Below, piece after piece: positions 47,356-59,383 of a stretch of DNA of 64,000 nucleotides (position 1 is its first letter; the number at the start of each line of letters is the position of its first letter). Both the position numbers and the translations under genes were made by a program. The notes beneath the pieces were generated by a model. That model was not told the DNA's origin, searched no databases, and worked only from the letters and a program-made list of their open reading frames with translations. The stretch covers positions 150,051-214,050 of the forward strand of contig CAJNOP010000320.1 of NCBI GenBank assembly GCA_905250075.1, in the 5' to 3' direction. Source of the DNA: Rotaria sp. Silwood1. Lineage: Eukaryota > Rotifera > Eurotatoria > Philodinida > Philodinidae.

Positions 47356-48950
47356 GAAACAATGAATAAGAAGCAGTATGTGCTCTTGCTCAAGTGTATG
47401 GCAATGTTATCTGTTTTATCGATGATTTAGTTAATAAGAAACAGAAGAATTTATTCGAGTACTCTTCATGGTAAAATATATGCTACTAATATACGAAACT
47501 TAATTCGCTTAAAGATATCGTTATCTTAAATGTATATTTAACTAGCCGAAATAAAATCTATTTTTCTGTTTTATTTAAATTCTTTTTCAAAATTGTTGAT
47601 ATGACTTAAAAATCATCAAATGATAATTAATTCAAAGAGAAAAGCATTAATACCCATCAGTGGTGATTTTTATCGACAAGGATAATTAAACAGACTATTG
47701 AGCTTATGTGTTAACAAAAAGAACGTCTCTAGTGTCGTAAAAGTAAAGAGAAAAGGAGCTTCTAGAATCCATTTTACTTTTTTTCTTTTATCTATAATTT
47801 TCACAATCGTTTTCCTTCGATATGATATGTCAGTCATCGTTGGGATCAAAAAGCTAAAATTTGAATATCAAATATTTTCCTAAGAAAAATGCAAATTAAA
47901 ATTTTATTTAATATAAAGCAAAATAGAGTAAGTGTAGAAGATTCTTATTCAATTTATTGGCTTTCAGCTGTCTTCTTTTCTTGATTATATGCAGAATGAT
48001 CGATTTTAGTTTTCAATACATTTCAGTAATATTTTAGTTTTGTGTTAAGATTAAATTGTTAGAAAATTTAACTTGAAATTTCTAAAGAAAACAACAGTTG
48101 TAGCCACAATTTTTATTAATAAAAGATAACAGTTTTGCATAAGATCGGTTTGTGATTTGGTTAAATAATCTTGACACTTATATTGTTGCATTTTTGTATA
48201 TGAAAATAAGATACATAAAATATTTGCATTGTCGTCCATGTTAGGTGGCTCATCTGACAAAACCTTTTAAAGGTTTATTTCATTCATGATATTACTCTTT
48301 TTTTATTTTACAATCAAGCGTTCTCAGAAAATTCTCTAAGCTCAATTTCTGCTCTTTTTTTCAGTAGATATAAAATCACGTATGTTTATAACCAAGAAAA
48401 CTAATTCAAGAAGATAAAATATTTCAAATAAGTAATTCTCTTGAGTTGTAAAACAGATCGATAAAAAGATGTACTTGAAAACTTTGCTGTGATTTCCATC
48501 GAACAAGCTCTATTTTCTATCAAAAATCTAAAAGAATCAATAGAATAACTACAATTGATAATCACAAGTTGTTCAATAAAGCTTTTAACGAAGTTTCAAG
48601 TGTATATAGCAAATAAAACAGATTTTTATATGGTATTATTGGACGTACACTTCAATAACACATTGGGTTATCCGCTATAAGTCCAATTTACTATAATAAT
48701 CATTCGATCTGTTCTTTCAATTACTTTTAATTTTTTTCCGTAAAGACTCTCATCTTTATTTGGGGGTATTACATCCTACAATAAGGTGCAATATAAATTT
48801 TCTATGAAACTTGAAAATTTTAGAATTGAAATAAAGCACTCATCTGGTAACTTCTCTTAAGATACATAATCAAATGTGTGAACTTCATTCAGTTACGAAA
48901 GCAAATGACAGAATTGATATGAGAGGTGAGTACGGTATTCATAATGCTAT
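47356..48950. other. No gene seen
   Basis: AT-rich spacer. The short open frames at 47698-47883 and 48051-48260 have no domain signal. Confidence 0.4.
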
Positions 48951-49237
48951 GTGTCACTTACAGAATACCTATTTATAAATATAAATTTTGTCAATGCAAA
49001 AGTAAGTGGTGAAACACATCTGAATTTGAACAGCATTGTCATGACCGCAAGTACCATCCAAATGGCTAATGAGCAATTGAAACCAAACTTTGCTACAGCT
49101 ACTCCTGTACTTTCAGGTAATCCTGTTGATATTATNNNNNNNNNNTAACCTTGAGCATTATCGGAATCATACCATGCATCATCTTCTTGATCATTTTGTG
49201 TTTCTTACGTTATTCACTACGCAATGGTCATGACTGA
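48951..49237 (+). CDS. C-terminal part of a membrane protein, broken by an assembly gap
   Basis: Open sequence (VSGETHLNLNSIVMTASTIQ...ATATPVLSGNPVDI) runs into ten Ns at 49136-49145. After the gap another frame gives TLSIIGIIPCIIFLIILCFL followed by RYSLRNGHD and TGA: a single hydrophobic segment with a short basic tail, as in a type I membrane protein. The gap length is unknown, so frame continuity cannot be judged. TTTCAG|GTAATCC just before the gap could instead be a splice site. Upstream, a possible intron at 48926-48962 ends TTACAG. No family recognised. Confidence 0.45.
49136..49145. other. Assembly gap (10 N)
   Basis: Ten consecutive N bases. The round number suggests a placeholder for a gap of unknown size. 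Confidence 0.95.
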
Positions 49238-49362
49238 ATGAGTCACACACTACAAATAAGTTAACTCGATAGGAAAACATGGCAAGACCAAGTAGATTCA
49301 ATCCACAATATTGTTCTTACTAGAGAGATTAGCATTCTTTGTCAAGGTAATATATAAAGTTG

Positions 49363-49705
49363 TCTTAAAACGCGTCCTCATCGTTATATTGTTCTGGTAG
49401 AAGACGGCATTATCATTGACGAACTCTTTGTGATTCGATATGATGCTTATATTATAGTTCGTGTCGATTTGATTGAGAACACAATAGAAAAAGGATCTCT
49501 TCTTCGATTATTTCTCGTCACACGTGTTAATTCAGAGAAAGGAATCGATAAAGAGAAGCAAACACTATTTGAAGTATATCTATTCATGCCAGCATATATG
49601 CAAGTTCAAATGTTGACTGATATTCGTCAAGGTATTCTTTCAAACTCGTACAGATGTTTGACCACTTCTCGATTTTATAAGCATACTGGAATTATTCTAC
49701 AGTAA
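49363..49705 (+). CDS. Unidentified protein, 3' exon
   Basis: A single frame is open from about 49363 (TRPHRYIVLVEDGIIIDELF) through FVIRYDAYIIVRVDLIEN, LRLFLVTRVNSEKGIDKEKQ, FMPAYMQVQMLTDIRQGIL and ends at TAA after GIILQ. Alternating hydrophobic strands suggest a beta-rich fold. The first Met is at 49430, but protein-like sequence begins earlier, so an upstream exon is likely; I could not place it. Function unknown. Confidence 0.45.
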
Positions 49706-51035
49706 AATTAATCAGTTCTATAAATAAAAAACAGTACGAAAGTATGTAAGAAAGGTGTAACACAAGTTTCTATATAGATAGAAATTAGCTTTGCTTATCA
49801 TCGTTATCATAGTCAAAGTTTACTTGAAATCATTCCAATTACTATAAAATTAGTTCATTTCAGTGATCGATATTATCTTTGATGAGTAGCAAAAACGAAT
49901 CATGTCAAGCTTGTTAACAGACAAAAAAGATTAAACAAAAAATGTGTTACACGTTGTAGTTGAATAGCATTGACCAACATAAAATTCGTCTGTAAAGTAA
50001 AGATTTAAAATATGATAAAATGTTTGATTCCATGATTAATGTTGAATACGTCAACAACATATAAATATTTGCTTATATACAAGAAAAATATTAGAGTTCG
50101 AACTGAACAAATTTTAGTATTTGCTAATTATCTGTATCTGCAATATACAAATTAACTTAAGATTCTAATAGTATTTTCGAAGGATGAAATAGTGTTTTAG
50201 GATTATTAGTCACTAAATATGTTTGATCTTTTAAGGACGATTGAACGTGATAATTGAGGATATCAGAAACATTTACATGAGCTACTGGATCGAGTATTGC
50301 ACTTTTAGAAGATTACAATTCCATAGATGTAATGCCGAAAGTTTTTCATTTATATCACCAATAACGGGTATCCAATAACTATCACCTAATGTTCAACGAG
50401 CAATAACAAGATTATCTCGTGAAGAATCTAAATCAACACTTGCAGGATGCTACAATTGTGTTGCTTGTGATCGCTAAATTATATTAAGTATGAGTGTCTC
50501 CTTTTGAAATTTACACTCTACACCTACACCCACTTTTTTTTTTTACAAAAATGAGAAAAATATGAAATTTGTATATTTTATCAAAAAAATGATAACTCAA
50601 CAGAGCATTTATTGGCAGTTTTCTTAAGGAAAAAAAATCTCAAGTGTCGTCTACCAGTAGGAAAAAATAAGCTTGATTGATTGAACTAATGTGAAGATAT
50701 TGATTCCTTTTTAATCCTAAAGATATTTATAGAATACCCTACATGCAAGTCATCATCCACGTTTGCATAGAAGCGCTCCTTATTCTATTCGTTAAAGTAT
50801 CATCAATCATAAACGATCATTCGATCTTACTGCCCTCTTTCTGATTTCCAACAAAAAAAAAACAATATTAAATATTTTTATATTGAAAAATATGTTTTAA
50901 AATATTTTTTACAATCTCTTATTTTTCTAATCAATAAAATAATATGAATGGATTAATTCCCAGTCGTTTACCTACTATATAGTACAGTCATTTACCATGT
51001 TTTCTTAATACGTTGCTTGTCAGCATCGCAAGAAC
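49706..51035. other. Spacer upstream of RPB2
   Basis: Mostly AT-rich. At about 50275-50475 the minus strand reads HPASVDLDSSRDNLVIAR, TGA, TLGDSYWIPVIGDINEKLSA, an unidentified dead coding fragment. A lone C-rich telomere-like arm (CTACACCTACACCCAC) is at 50519-50534. ACTATATAGTA near 50974 might be part of the RPB2 promoter. Confidence 0.35.
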
Positions 51036-54000
51036 ATGTTTTCGAACAGCGATCAAGCGCAATTCGACATTGAAAATGAGAATGAGGATGACATCACAAC
51101 AGAACTATGGCAAGAAGCTTGTTGGACAGTTATATCATCATATTTCGATGAAAAAGGTCTTGTTCGACAACAACTTGATTCATTTGATGAATTTGTTCAA
51201 ATGTCAGTTCAACGTATTGTTGAAGAATCACGTCCAATTGAATTTCAAGCACAAGCACAATATATGACAGAATCAACTAAAGCACCATCACCATCAAAAT
51301 ATATATTTAAATTTGAACAAATTTATTTATCAAGACCAGTACATACTAATGATGAAGGTACTCAAGAATTATGGCCAAATGAAGCAAGATTGAGAAATTT
51401 GACATATTCTGCACCATTATATGTTGATGTTAAACGAACGACAATAAAAGAAAATCAACCACCAAAAGAAGAAAAACTTGATAAATTACATTTTGGCAAT
51501 ATACCAATTATGTTACGTTCAACATATTGTCGTCTATCAGAAATGAACGATCGAGAATTAGCAGAAGTTCATGAATGTCCATTAGATCCAGGTGGTTATT
51601 TTATTATTAATGGTAGTGAAAAAGTTTTAATTGCACAAGAAAAAATGGCAACAAATACAGGTTGATTATATAAGACGAATTCATTTATTTACATTTTTGT
51701 TGTTGAATGTTCATTATTTTAGTTTATGTATTTTCAATGAAAGATTCAAAATATGCATATAAATGTGAAGTTCGTTCTGTATTGGAAAATTCTAGTCGAC
51801 CAACTAGTACATTATGGGTTAACTTGATGGCTAAAGGTGCACAGGTTTGTAGATAAAAGAAAAATAAGAATTTTATAAAAATAGCTAGTATTTTTTTTTT
51901 AATTATCTACTGTCCTTGACAAATCATAATAGTCTAAAAGCGAGTATAGAGTTCGTTTTAATTTCAATCCGACATAAAAAAAAAACAGAACAAAAAGAAC
52001 CAAAATACTTAGGCTTCTTCTTCATTCTTCCATCATATACCTTCTTCTTACGTTGCAAAAGCGAGTGTCGCGTAAACAAAAGAGAAAGAATGCTGATAAT
52101 ATGACGCGATGGTTTCATAGAGGAACAAAAAGAACGTTCTTCTGTCAAAAGAGCTCTCTTTTAACATGACGGTAGATGCGTAAAGAAAGACTTTGTTAAT
52201 ATCAAATGTAGATGTTATCAAGTTCTATTGTATACCTTTGTGATTTTAACGGGTAGCATCACGTTCGTAATGACTAATCGATGTGAAGCTACCACAACAC
52301 GATCCGTCATCACGATCGTAGTGGCAATTTCATTGGACGCCATCTGTCACCCAATTACCGAAGCCGATAAGATGGCGCACACCGACTGACATATTCATGT
52401 TTTTTTGAGGAATACATCCAACGTGAATCAATGTTGAGCTATTTAAGCTTTCCCATCAATATCGTGTAAAAAACCTGTTGAAAAATCGTATGCATTCGTT
52501 TGCTGTGGCATGATTTACATATCAATCGATGCAGAATAATGTGAGCAATCGTTGCATGATATCAAAAAGTGAACCGGAGCATAATCAACTGTTTAATTGG
52601 TCGATGTATGACTCAATACCAGGAAATGAATTGAGGAGAGCTGTAAACATATAGAGTTGTGGATTGATGTAACGGTTTAAGCTTTATGACTGGTTTTTAA
52701 TTTCCGCAGAATCCTTGGTGAGAAGGTAGCATTCAGTTCATGAACAGAAAAATTGAATGCTTCAGAGAATAATGTCTTATATATGGCTGAACATAGCCAG
52801 TTGGAGATTGATCTAAAGGTGTATCAGAAATTTTTAGTAGGAGAATATTTCATCGGTGGTGTTTTATCGGAGTTTTTGAATTACCGATGCAGGCATGGAT
52901 CAGCATGGCGTTTTAGTTCGAAGGATGATGTGCTTTGACGATTAGAGTTTTTTTTATAAACCAAAAACTTTTTGGTATGTTTTAGGTAAAATATGCAACG
53001 ATTCTGATTAAATGTTAAACCTATTGATATTGTACTGATACGTAATAGAACTTGATAATATCTTCAAAATGGACTAGAGGAAGTTTTCAGTTAAAAACCT
53101 ATAAAGATGAGTGTGGGTGTATTACTCGTTGGCATTAATTTAAAGTCTACATCCGTTCTTAATAGCGAAATCAAACATCAAAGAACCTTATTAATAATCG
53201 AAGAAATACATAATAATTAAAATACGAGTCAAGATTAATCTCGGTAGACAATGTTTAATCGAAAGCAAATATTGTCTTGCTGAAGTTTTAGATCGTTCCT
53301 TCGAAACATATGTCTTTTGATTTATTCTTGGAAGAAAATACTGATGATTATCAATCGATAAATACCCTTTTGCTTGTAGCTAATGTCGTCACTAGAAATT
53401 TTTGCTTTTTGAATAGACGCTCTTTCAAAAGTGGGATACTAACAACGTTAAAACTTTTCGCACATATGAGTCACTGGTACCGAGTTATGACCGATTTACT
53501 GAATTTTTGATTCATTTTAAGCACCTCTTCTTGTGATAAAGACATATTTTTTTTTCAAATTCAATATGTTGAGAAAAGCAGATTCTTTTCGGCTAAAACT
53601 TTCTGGATACCCACATGATTTTCTTTTTTCGAGAACTACTTGCGAATAGAAAAAAATGTCCATCTCTATTGATGTATGCTTTTAGTAATAGAAAAATTAT
53701 TTTACTTGTGTAGGGTGCTAAAAAAAGTGCTATTGGTCAAGCAATTATTGGTATATTACCATATATAAAACGTGAAATTCCTATCATGATTGTTTTTCGT
53801 GCACTTGGACATGTGTCTGATCGTGATGTGCTCGAACATGTTATCTATGATTTTGATGACATGGAAATGATGGAAAAAGTAATATTTCAAAATTGAAAAA
53901 ATAATAAAAAAAAAATAAAAAAACAATTTTTTTTTTGTTTTATGCTAGATTAAACCATCACTTGATGAAGCATTTGTTATACAAGATGATCAACTAGCAC

Positions 54001-57000
54001 TTGATTTTATAGGTGCCCGTGGTAGTAATGCTGGTGTTCCACGTGAAAAACGTATACGTTATGCTAAAGATATATTACAAAAAGAAATGTTACCACATAT
54101 TGGTATAACACAACATTGTGAAACAAAGAAAGTTTATTTTCTTGGTTATATGGTTAATCGTTTATTATCAGCTGCATTAGGTCGTCGAGAATTAGATGAT
54201 CGTGATCATTTAGGAAATAAACGTTTAGATTTAGCTGGTCCATTATTATCTTTTTTATTTCGTGGTTTATTTAAACGATTGACTAAATATATAACAGCTG
54301 CTGGACAAAAAGCTGTTAATCGTCATCGTGAAGTTGGTAATTGGGTTATTCGAGCTGATATAATATCACAAGGCTTACAATATTCATTAGCTACAGGCAA
54401 TTGGGGTGATCAAAAAAAAGCACATCAAGCTCGAGCTGGTGTTAGTCAAGTATTAAATCGTTTAACTTACGCATCAACATTATCACATTTACGACGTGTC
54501 AATTCGCCAATTGGAAGAGATGGAAAATTAGCTAAACCACGTCAATTACATAATACTCTATGGGGAATGATTTGTCCAGCTGAAACACCTGAAGGACATG
54601 CTGTTGGCTTAGTTAAAAATTTAGCACTTATGTCATATATTTCTGTTGGTTCACAACCTCAACCAATATTAGAATTTCTTGAAGAATGGTCAACAGAAAA
54701 TATGGGTAAGATTATTATTCACTAACTGAAAATCAACTTTAATAACAATGAAACTAAACTAATTGTCTGTTTCTTATAGAGGAAATAACACCATCTAGTA
54801 TTCGAAATGCTGCAAAAATCTTTGTTAATGGCTGTTGGGTTGGTATTCATCGTGATCCAGATCAATTAATGAATACATTACGTCGTTTACGTCGTCAATG
54901 TGATATTATTGTTAACGAAGTATCAATGGTACGAGAAATTCGTGAACGTGAAATTCGTATATATAGTGATGCTGGTCGTATATGTCGTCCATTAATGATT
55001 GTTGAAAATCAAAAATTATTATTAAAACAACGACATGTTGATGCACTTAAAGATCGTGAAAGTACAAATTACGGGTAAAATTTATATATATATATATAAT
55101 TTCATTAAAATAAATTTCTTTATTCTATTTAAATTAGATGGCAAAATTTAGTTGCTGAAGGCATTGTTGAATTTATTGATTGTCTTGAAGAAGAAACAAG
55201 TATGATTGCTATGTTACCAGAAGATTTACGACCAGGAGCAGAATCAAATTATTGTTCGACATATACACATTGTGAAATTCATCCATCAATGATTTTAGGT
55301 GTATGTGCAAGTATTATTCCATTTCCTGATCATAATCAATCACCACGTAACACATATCAATCAGCTATGGGTAAACAAGCTATGGGCGTTTATATAACAA
55401 ATTTTCATATTCGAATGGATACACTTGCACATGTATTATTTTATCCTCAAAAACCCTTAGCTGCAACACGTGCAATGGAATATCTTCGTTTTCGAGAATT
55501 ACCAGCTGGTAGAGAAACTATTGTATATTAAAATTTTAAAGTCTTTCAAAAATTCTCTATATTTAGGTATTAATGCTATTGTTGCAATCGCATCATATAC
55601 GGGTTATAATCAAGAAGATTCAATTATTCTTAATTGGAGTTCTGTTGATCGAGGATTTTTTCGTTCGGTTTTTTGGCGTTCATATCGTGAAGCTGAAAAT
55701 TCACAAGGTGATCAACATATAGAAAAAATTGAAAAACCACAACGTACAACATGTGCTGGTATGCGTAATGCAGTTTATGATAAACTTGATGATGATGGTA
55801 TGATTGCACCTGGTATTCGAGTTAGTGGTGATGATGTTCTTATTGGAAAAACAGTTACTTTACAAGATACAGAAGATGAAGTAAGGATAAATATATGCAG
55901 TTCTATGTTTGAATAGATCGAAAATATTCAGTTCGTAATCTGTGATAGCCAATACATAAATATCGAATGGATTCCTAATCCGATTGGATATTAGAGCCCG
56001 TCGGGTTCGAAAAAAGTTGGACTCAACTCTGCTTATTGAATGTTTTTTAAATCATATTGACAATGATCGATATTGAGTTTTATTTGTAGAATAGCAGCTG
56101 TCAGTTCAGACTCAAATTCAACGAGCTCTACTGGACGTTCAGTTCTATTTGATGATCAGATAGACTGTACACCAGGCTATCAGTCTGAATTGAGACTGTT
56201 GCATACGTAGCAAAATATTACCTCTTAACAAGCGAAAAACTAGTACTCTTAGTTTCAAATCTGAATGATATACTCGATCATAATAGGCGACAGAATGATT
56301 TCAGCCTAGTGCAGGCTCAACTTGAGTCTACCCAAACCTAATGGCTTTATTATTTTCTGATTTTTCTTCTTTAATTAAAGAAACTTTGCTTTGAGAATCA
56401 AATACATTTTTAAATCGTTGGGTTGAGTTTCGTAAATAAATATGATGCGTTTCAAAATTGGGATTGATTTTTTGTTCTGAAAAAATCACCTGAATTGATA
56501 CCTATCGTTTGAGCTCATATCGAAATTACACAGTCGTCTCGATAAAACTAATCAAAGTCTATAAGGATTCATGTCCATGAGTTTAAGGATCTCGATGATA
56601 ATCGTTTTATTGAATTTTCGATTCAACGTCACGTAATATTTTATCCCGCTATAAACGCAATAACCTATAGAATACCTTGAAAGTTTCAGCTGACAAAGTA
56701 TGTTTTTTTTGTCAAGTTTTCAAGTAAACTCAATTTTCGTATTTTGCTTGTATTAAAAGACTATTAATTTTGAAAGTTCGGTAACTCGAGTGGGAATTGG
56801 AGGATATTTTACGAATCATACAATTTATCAATTTGCAATATATTTGACTTCATTTTTTTTTCAATTTTAGTTAAATAGCAAAACGAAAAAATTTATTAAA
56901 AAAGATGCTAGTGTATTTATGCGTGCAAGTGAAACTGGTATTGTTGATCAAGTAAGTTCGTTTGTTGTCTTGTTTTTGTTTTAAAATACAATTCTTTTTT

Positions 57001-58891
57001 TTAAGGTACTTTTATCAATCAATGATGAAGGTTTTAAATTTGTTAAAATTAAAGTTCGAACAGTAAAGATTCCACAAATTGGTGATAAATTTGCTAGTCG
57101 ACATGGACAAAAAGGAACATGTGGAATACTCTATCGAATGGAGGTATCGAAAAAATAGTTCGCATAATAGAAATATTTGAAAAAAATTATAATTTGAATC
57201 TATATCCGAGATTACTAATCGATGTAGTCATCTTTTGTCGAAAGTAACTTTTTTAATCAAATTTGAGAAGGCAAGAACAATATAAGTTTTTACTTAATAT
57301 TCGTTTCTGAAATATCAAAACAAAAAAACTAAATTTACTTTATCATAGTTCTATATAAACTTTACCTTCTATTTATATTGTGTACTATGTAATGTTAAAT
57401 TTATTGTTGCTATTTCCTTTTTAAGGATATGCCATTTACTGCAGAAGGTATAACACCTGATTTAATTATAAATCCTCATGCTATTCCATCACGTATGACA
57501 ATTGGACATTTAATTGAATGTTTACAAAGTAAAGTCGCAGCAAATAAAGGTGAAATTGGTGATGCAACACCATTTAATGATATTGTTAATGTTAAACATA
57601 TATCGGAAATGTTACAGGAATATGGTTATAATTTACGTGGCAATGAAGTTATGTATAATGGAATGACAGGAAGAAAACTCAACTGTCAAATATTTTTGGG
57701 ACCAACTTAGTAAAGATTTATTTATTTTTATATAAGGGATAACCTAGTGCCGAAGTCATATAATTTTGATAATCTAATTGTACGTAGATTGGAATTTGAT
57801 CAAACTTTATTTTAAAAAATACCGTTATTTTTACGATAGTGAAAAATTCAAATTTAAAATTTCGATATTTTACCCAACTAGTGAGAAACTGTTTAGGTAG
57901 TTCTCTGTGTAACAGTAATTTCCATCCAGCTCTAAGAATTGGAATTGAACAAGCTTATCAAAGAATGAATATACCTTCTATCGAATTGGCAATTCTGCCC
58001 GCTACTAAAACATCTTCATGAATCTCCGCCAGAGGTACTTTCACTCAAATTATTAATATTCACGTTCACACCATAAATACATGGATGGATTGCTGAGAGA
58101 AATTTTCTTATACTAAGATATGTGAATCGAGAAGCGGTCATAGCTCTTTTCTGGTTAACATTGCAGCTTGCAGAGTTGAGTTTTCGCTGAGTAATAACTT
58201 AAATATGCTTCCAATTGGTTATATTATCATTTGTGTTCACTTCTGTTCACTGTTCTCAAAAACGAAAAAAAAAAAACTTCGTATTCCATTTCAAACGACT
58301 TCGAGACTACATGAGCGTCTGAGAAAGCTGGGTGTAAGTGTGAAAAAGTACTGTTACCATCAATATGACTGTTGGTGTTAGCTACACCCACACCCACATT
58401 CCATTCTCTTTTTATTTTTATTTGATGTGTTTTATTTGAGCTATCAACGACTTAAACATATGGTGGATGATAAAATTCATTCTCGTGCTCGTGGTCCCGT
58501 ACAAATTCTTAATCGACAACCAATGGAAGGTCGATCACGTGATGGTGGTCTACGATTTGGAGAGATGGAACGTGATTGTCAAATATCACATGGTGCAGCA
58601 CAATTTCTTAAAGAACGTCTTTTTGAAGTATCCGATCCATATCGAGTACATGTTTGTAATACTTGTGGTCTTTTGGCTGTTGCAAATTTAGCTGAAAAAA
58701 CATATAGTTGTACAAGATGTGCAAATACAACTCAAGTAAGACGATTGAATTAGTAGAAAAAAAGTGACTTTCATGTTTTTTTGTTTTGTTTTATTGAATA
58801 GATATCACAAGTGCGTTTACCATATGCATGTAAACTTCTATTTCAAGAACTTATGTCTATGAATATCGCCCCAAGGATGTTTGTTGATTAA
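51036..58891 (+). CDS. RPB2: RNA polymerase II second-largest subunit RPB2
   Basis: Twelve exons: 51036-51660, 51723-51844, 53714-53878, 53949-54705, 54780-55074, 55138-55508, 55567-55880, 56871-56951, 57006-57143, 57426-57709, 58441-58735 and 58802-58891. All GT-AG junctions keep frame, giving 3537 bases and 1178 residues, the normal RPB2 length. It forms half of the Pol II active-centre cleft and makes mRNA in the nucleus. Visible landmarks: [20 protein letters not shown] in the lobe, [20 protein letters not shown] in the fork region, [19 protein letters not shown] at the hybrid-binding/metal-B site, [51 protein letters not shown], and the C-terminal zinc clamp CNTCG...CTRC, ending PRMFVD. 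Seven introns are 54-74 bp, but four are long (1869, 990, 282 and 731 bp) and the two largest carry foreign debris. The gene is intact. Confidence 0.97.
52255..52382 (-). pseudogene. Lin12/Notch-repeat-like remnant inside RPB2 intron 2
   Basis: In the 1.87-kb second intron of RPB2, a GC-richer segment read on the minus strand gives [11 protein letters not shown], a stop, then [15 protein letters not shown]. This matches W-x-x-DG-x-C-D...C-x-YD-x-x-DCC of a single LNR-type repeat with one stop. It looks like a fragment of another gene captured in the intron; no flanking exons were recognised. Tentative. Confidence 0.4.
58329..58400. repeat. Telomere-like palindrome H in RPB2 intron 10
   Basis: GGGTGTAAGTGTG on the left and CTACACCCACACCCAC on the right, 40 bases apart, lying 40 bases before the exon 11 acceptor. 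It is the clearest member inside a gene. Confidence 0.75.
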
Positions 58892-59269
58892 ATTATGTAT
58901 ATAAGTAAATTCAAATTCGACGAATTGTGAAGACTAACAACAAGATATTAGAAAAAATGACTTATTTGTTTTTTATTATATTAAAATACAAGAGAAAAAG
59001 TTATTTTTTTTTAGAGAAAAATGATAAAAAAACGTTTTTCTTTTTCAATAGTTGGCAAGTAATAAAATGCTATAAATAATGGTGCGGGTGTGGATACAAG
59101 TGTTTTCTTGATCCCTACTCCACACTCCTGCAAGATGTGAGTGTGGATCTCCTATTGTAATATTTTCTTTCTCTCTTACTATCCTTATAACTGTAACAGT
59201 TCCGCTTGGGATACCACCGACAGCAATTATCTTTGGAAATTCAACATCGGTATCCGTTAAAATTGCTTA
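58892..59269. other. RPB2 3' flank, with palindrome I
   Basis: AT-rich 3' flank of RPB2. Palindrome at 59081-59150: GGTGCGGGTGTGGAT then ATCCCTACTCCACACTCC, followed by a second GTGAGTGTGGAT. Confidence 0.55.
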
Positions 59270-59380
59270 GGGGTCAAACACACTAGAAAAGTGAAAAAAG
59301 ATGACTTAACTCTAAATTAGCCACTTACATTGCTTAATTCAACTTTAACATTAATTCACTTTTCTAGTGTGTTTGACCCC
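59270..59380. mobile_element. Harbinger/Tourist-like MITE with TTA duplication
   Basis: A 111-bp element has perfect terminal inverted repeats of about 27 bases, GGGGTCAAACACACTAGAAA at the left and TTTCTAGTGTGTTTGACCCC at the right. It is flanked on both sides by TTA (59267-59269 and 59381-59383). The three-base TTA target duplication is typical of PIF/Harbinger insertions. The interior has no coding. Perfect repeats suggest a recent insertion, unlike the other MITEs in the window. Confidence 0.9.
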
Positions 59381-59383
59381 TTA

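Noticed and set aside
51013..51267. 84-codon frame beginning just upstream of RPB2
   Set aside because: Overlaps RPB2 exon 1 in another frame; the RPB2 frame carries the conserved sequence.
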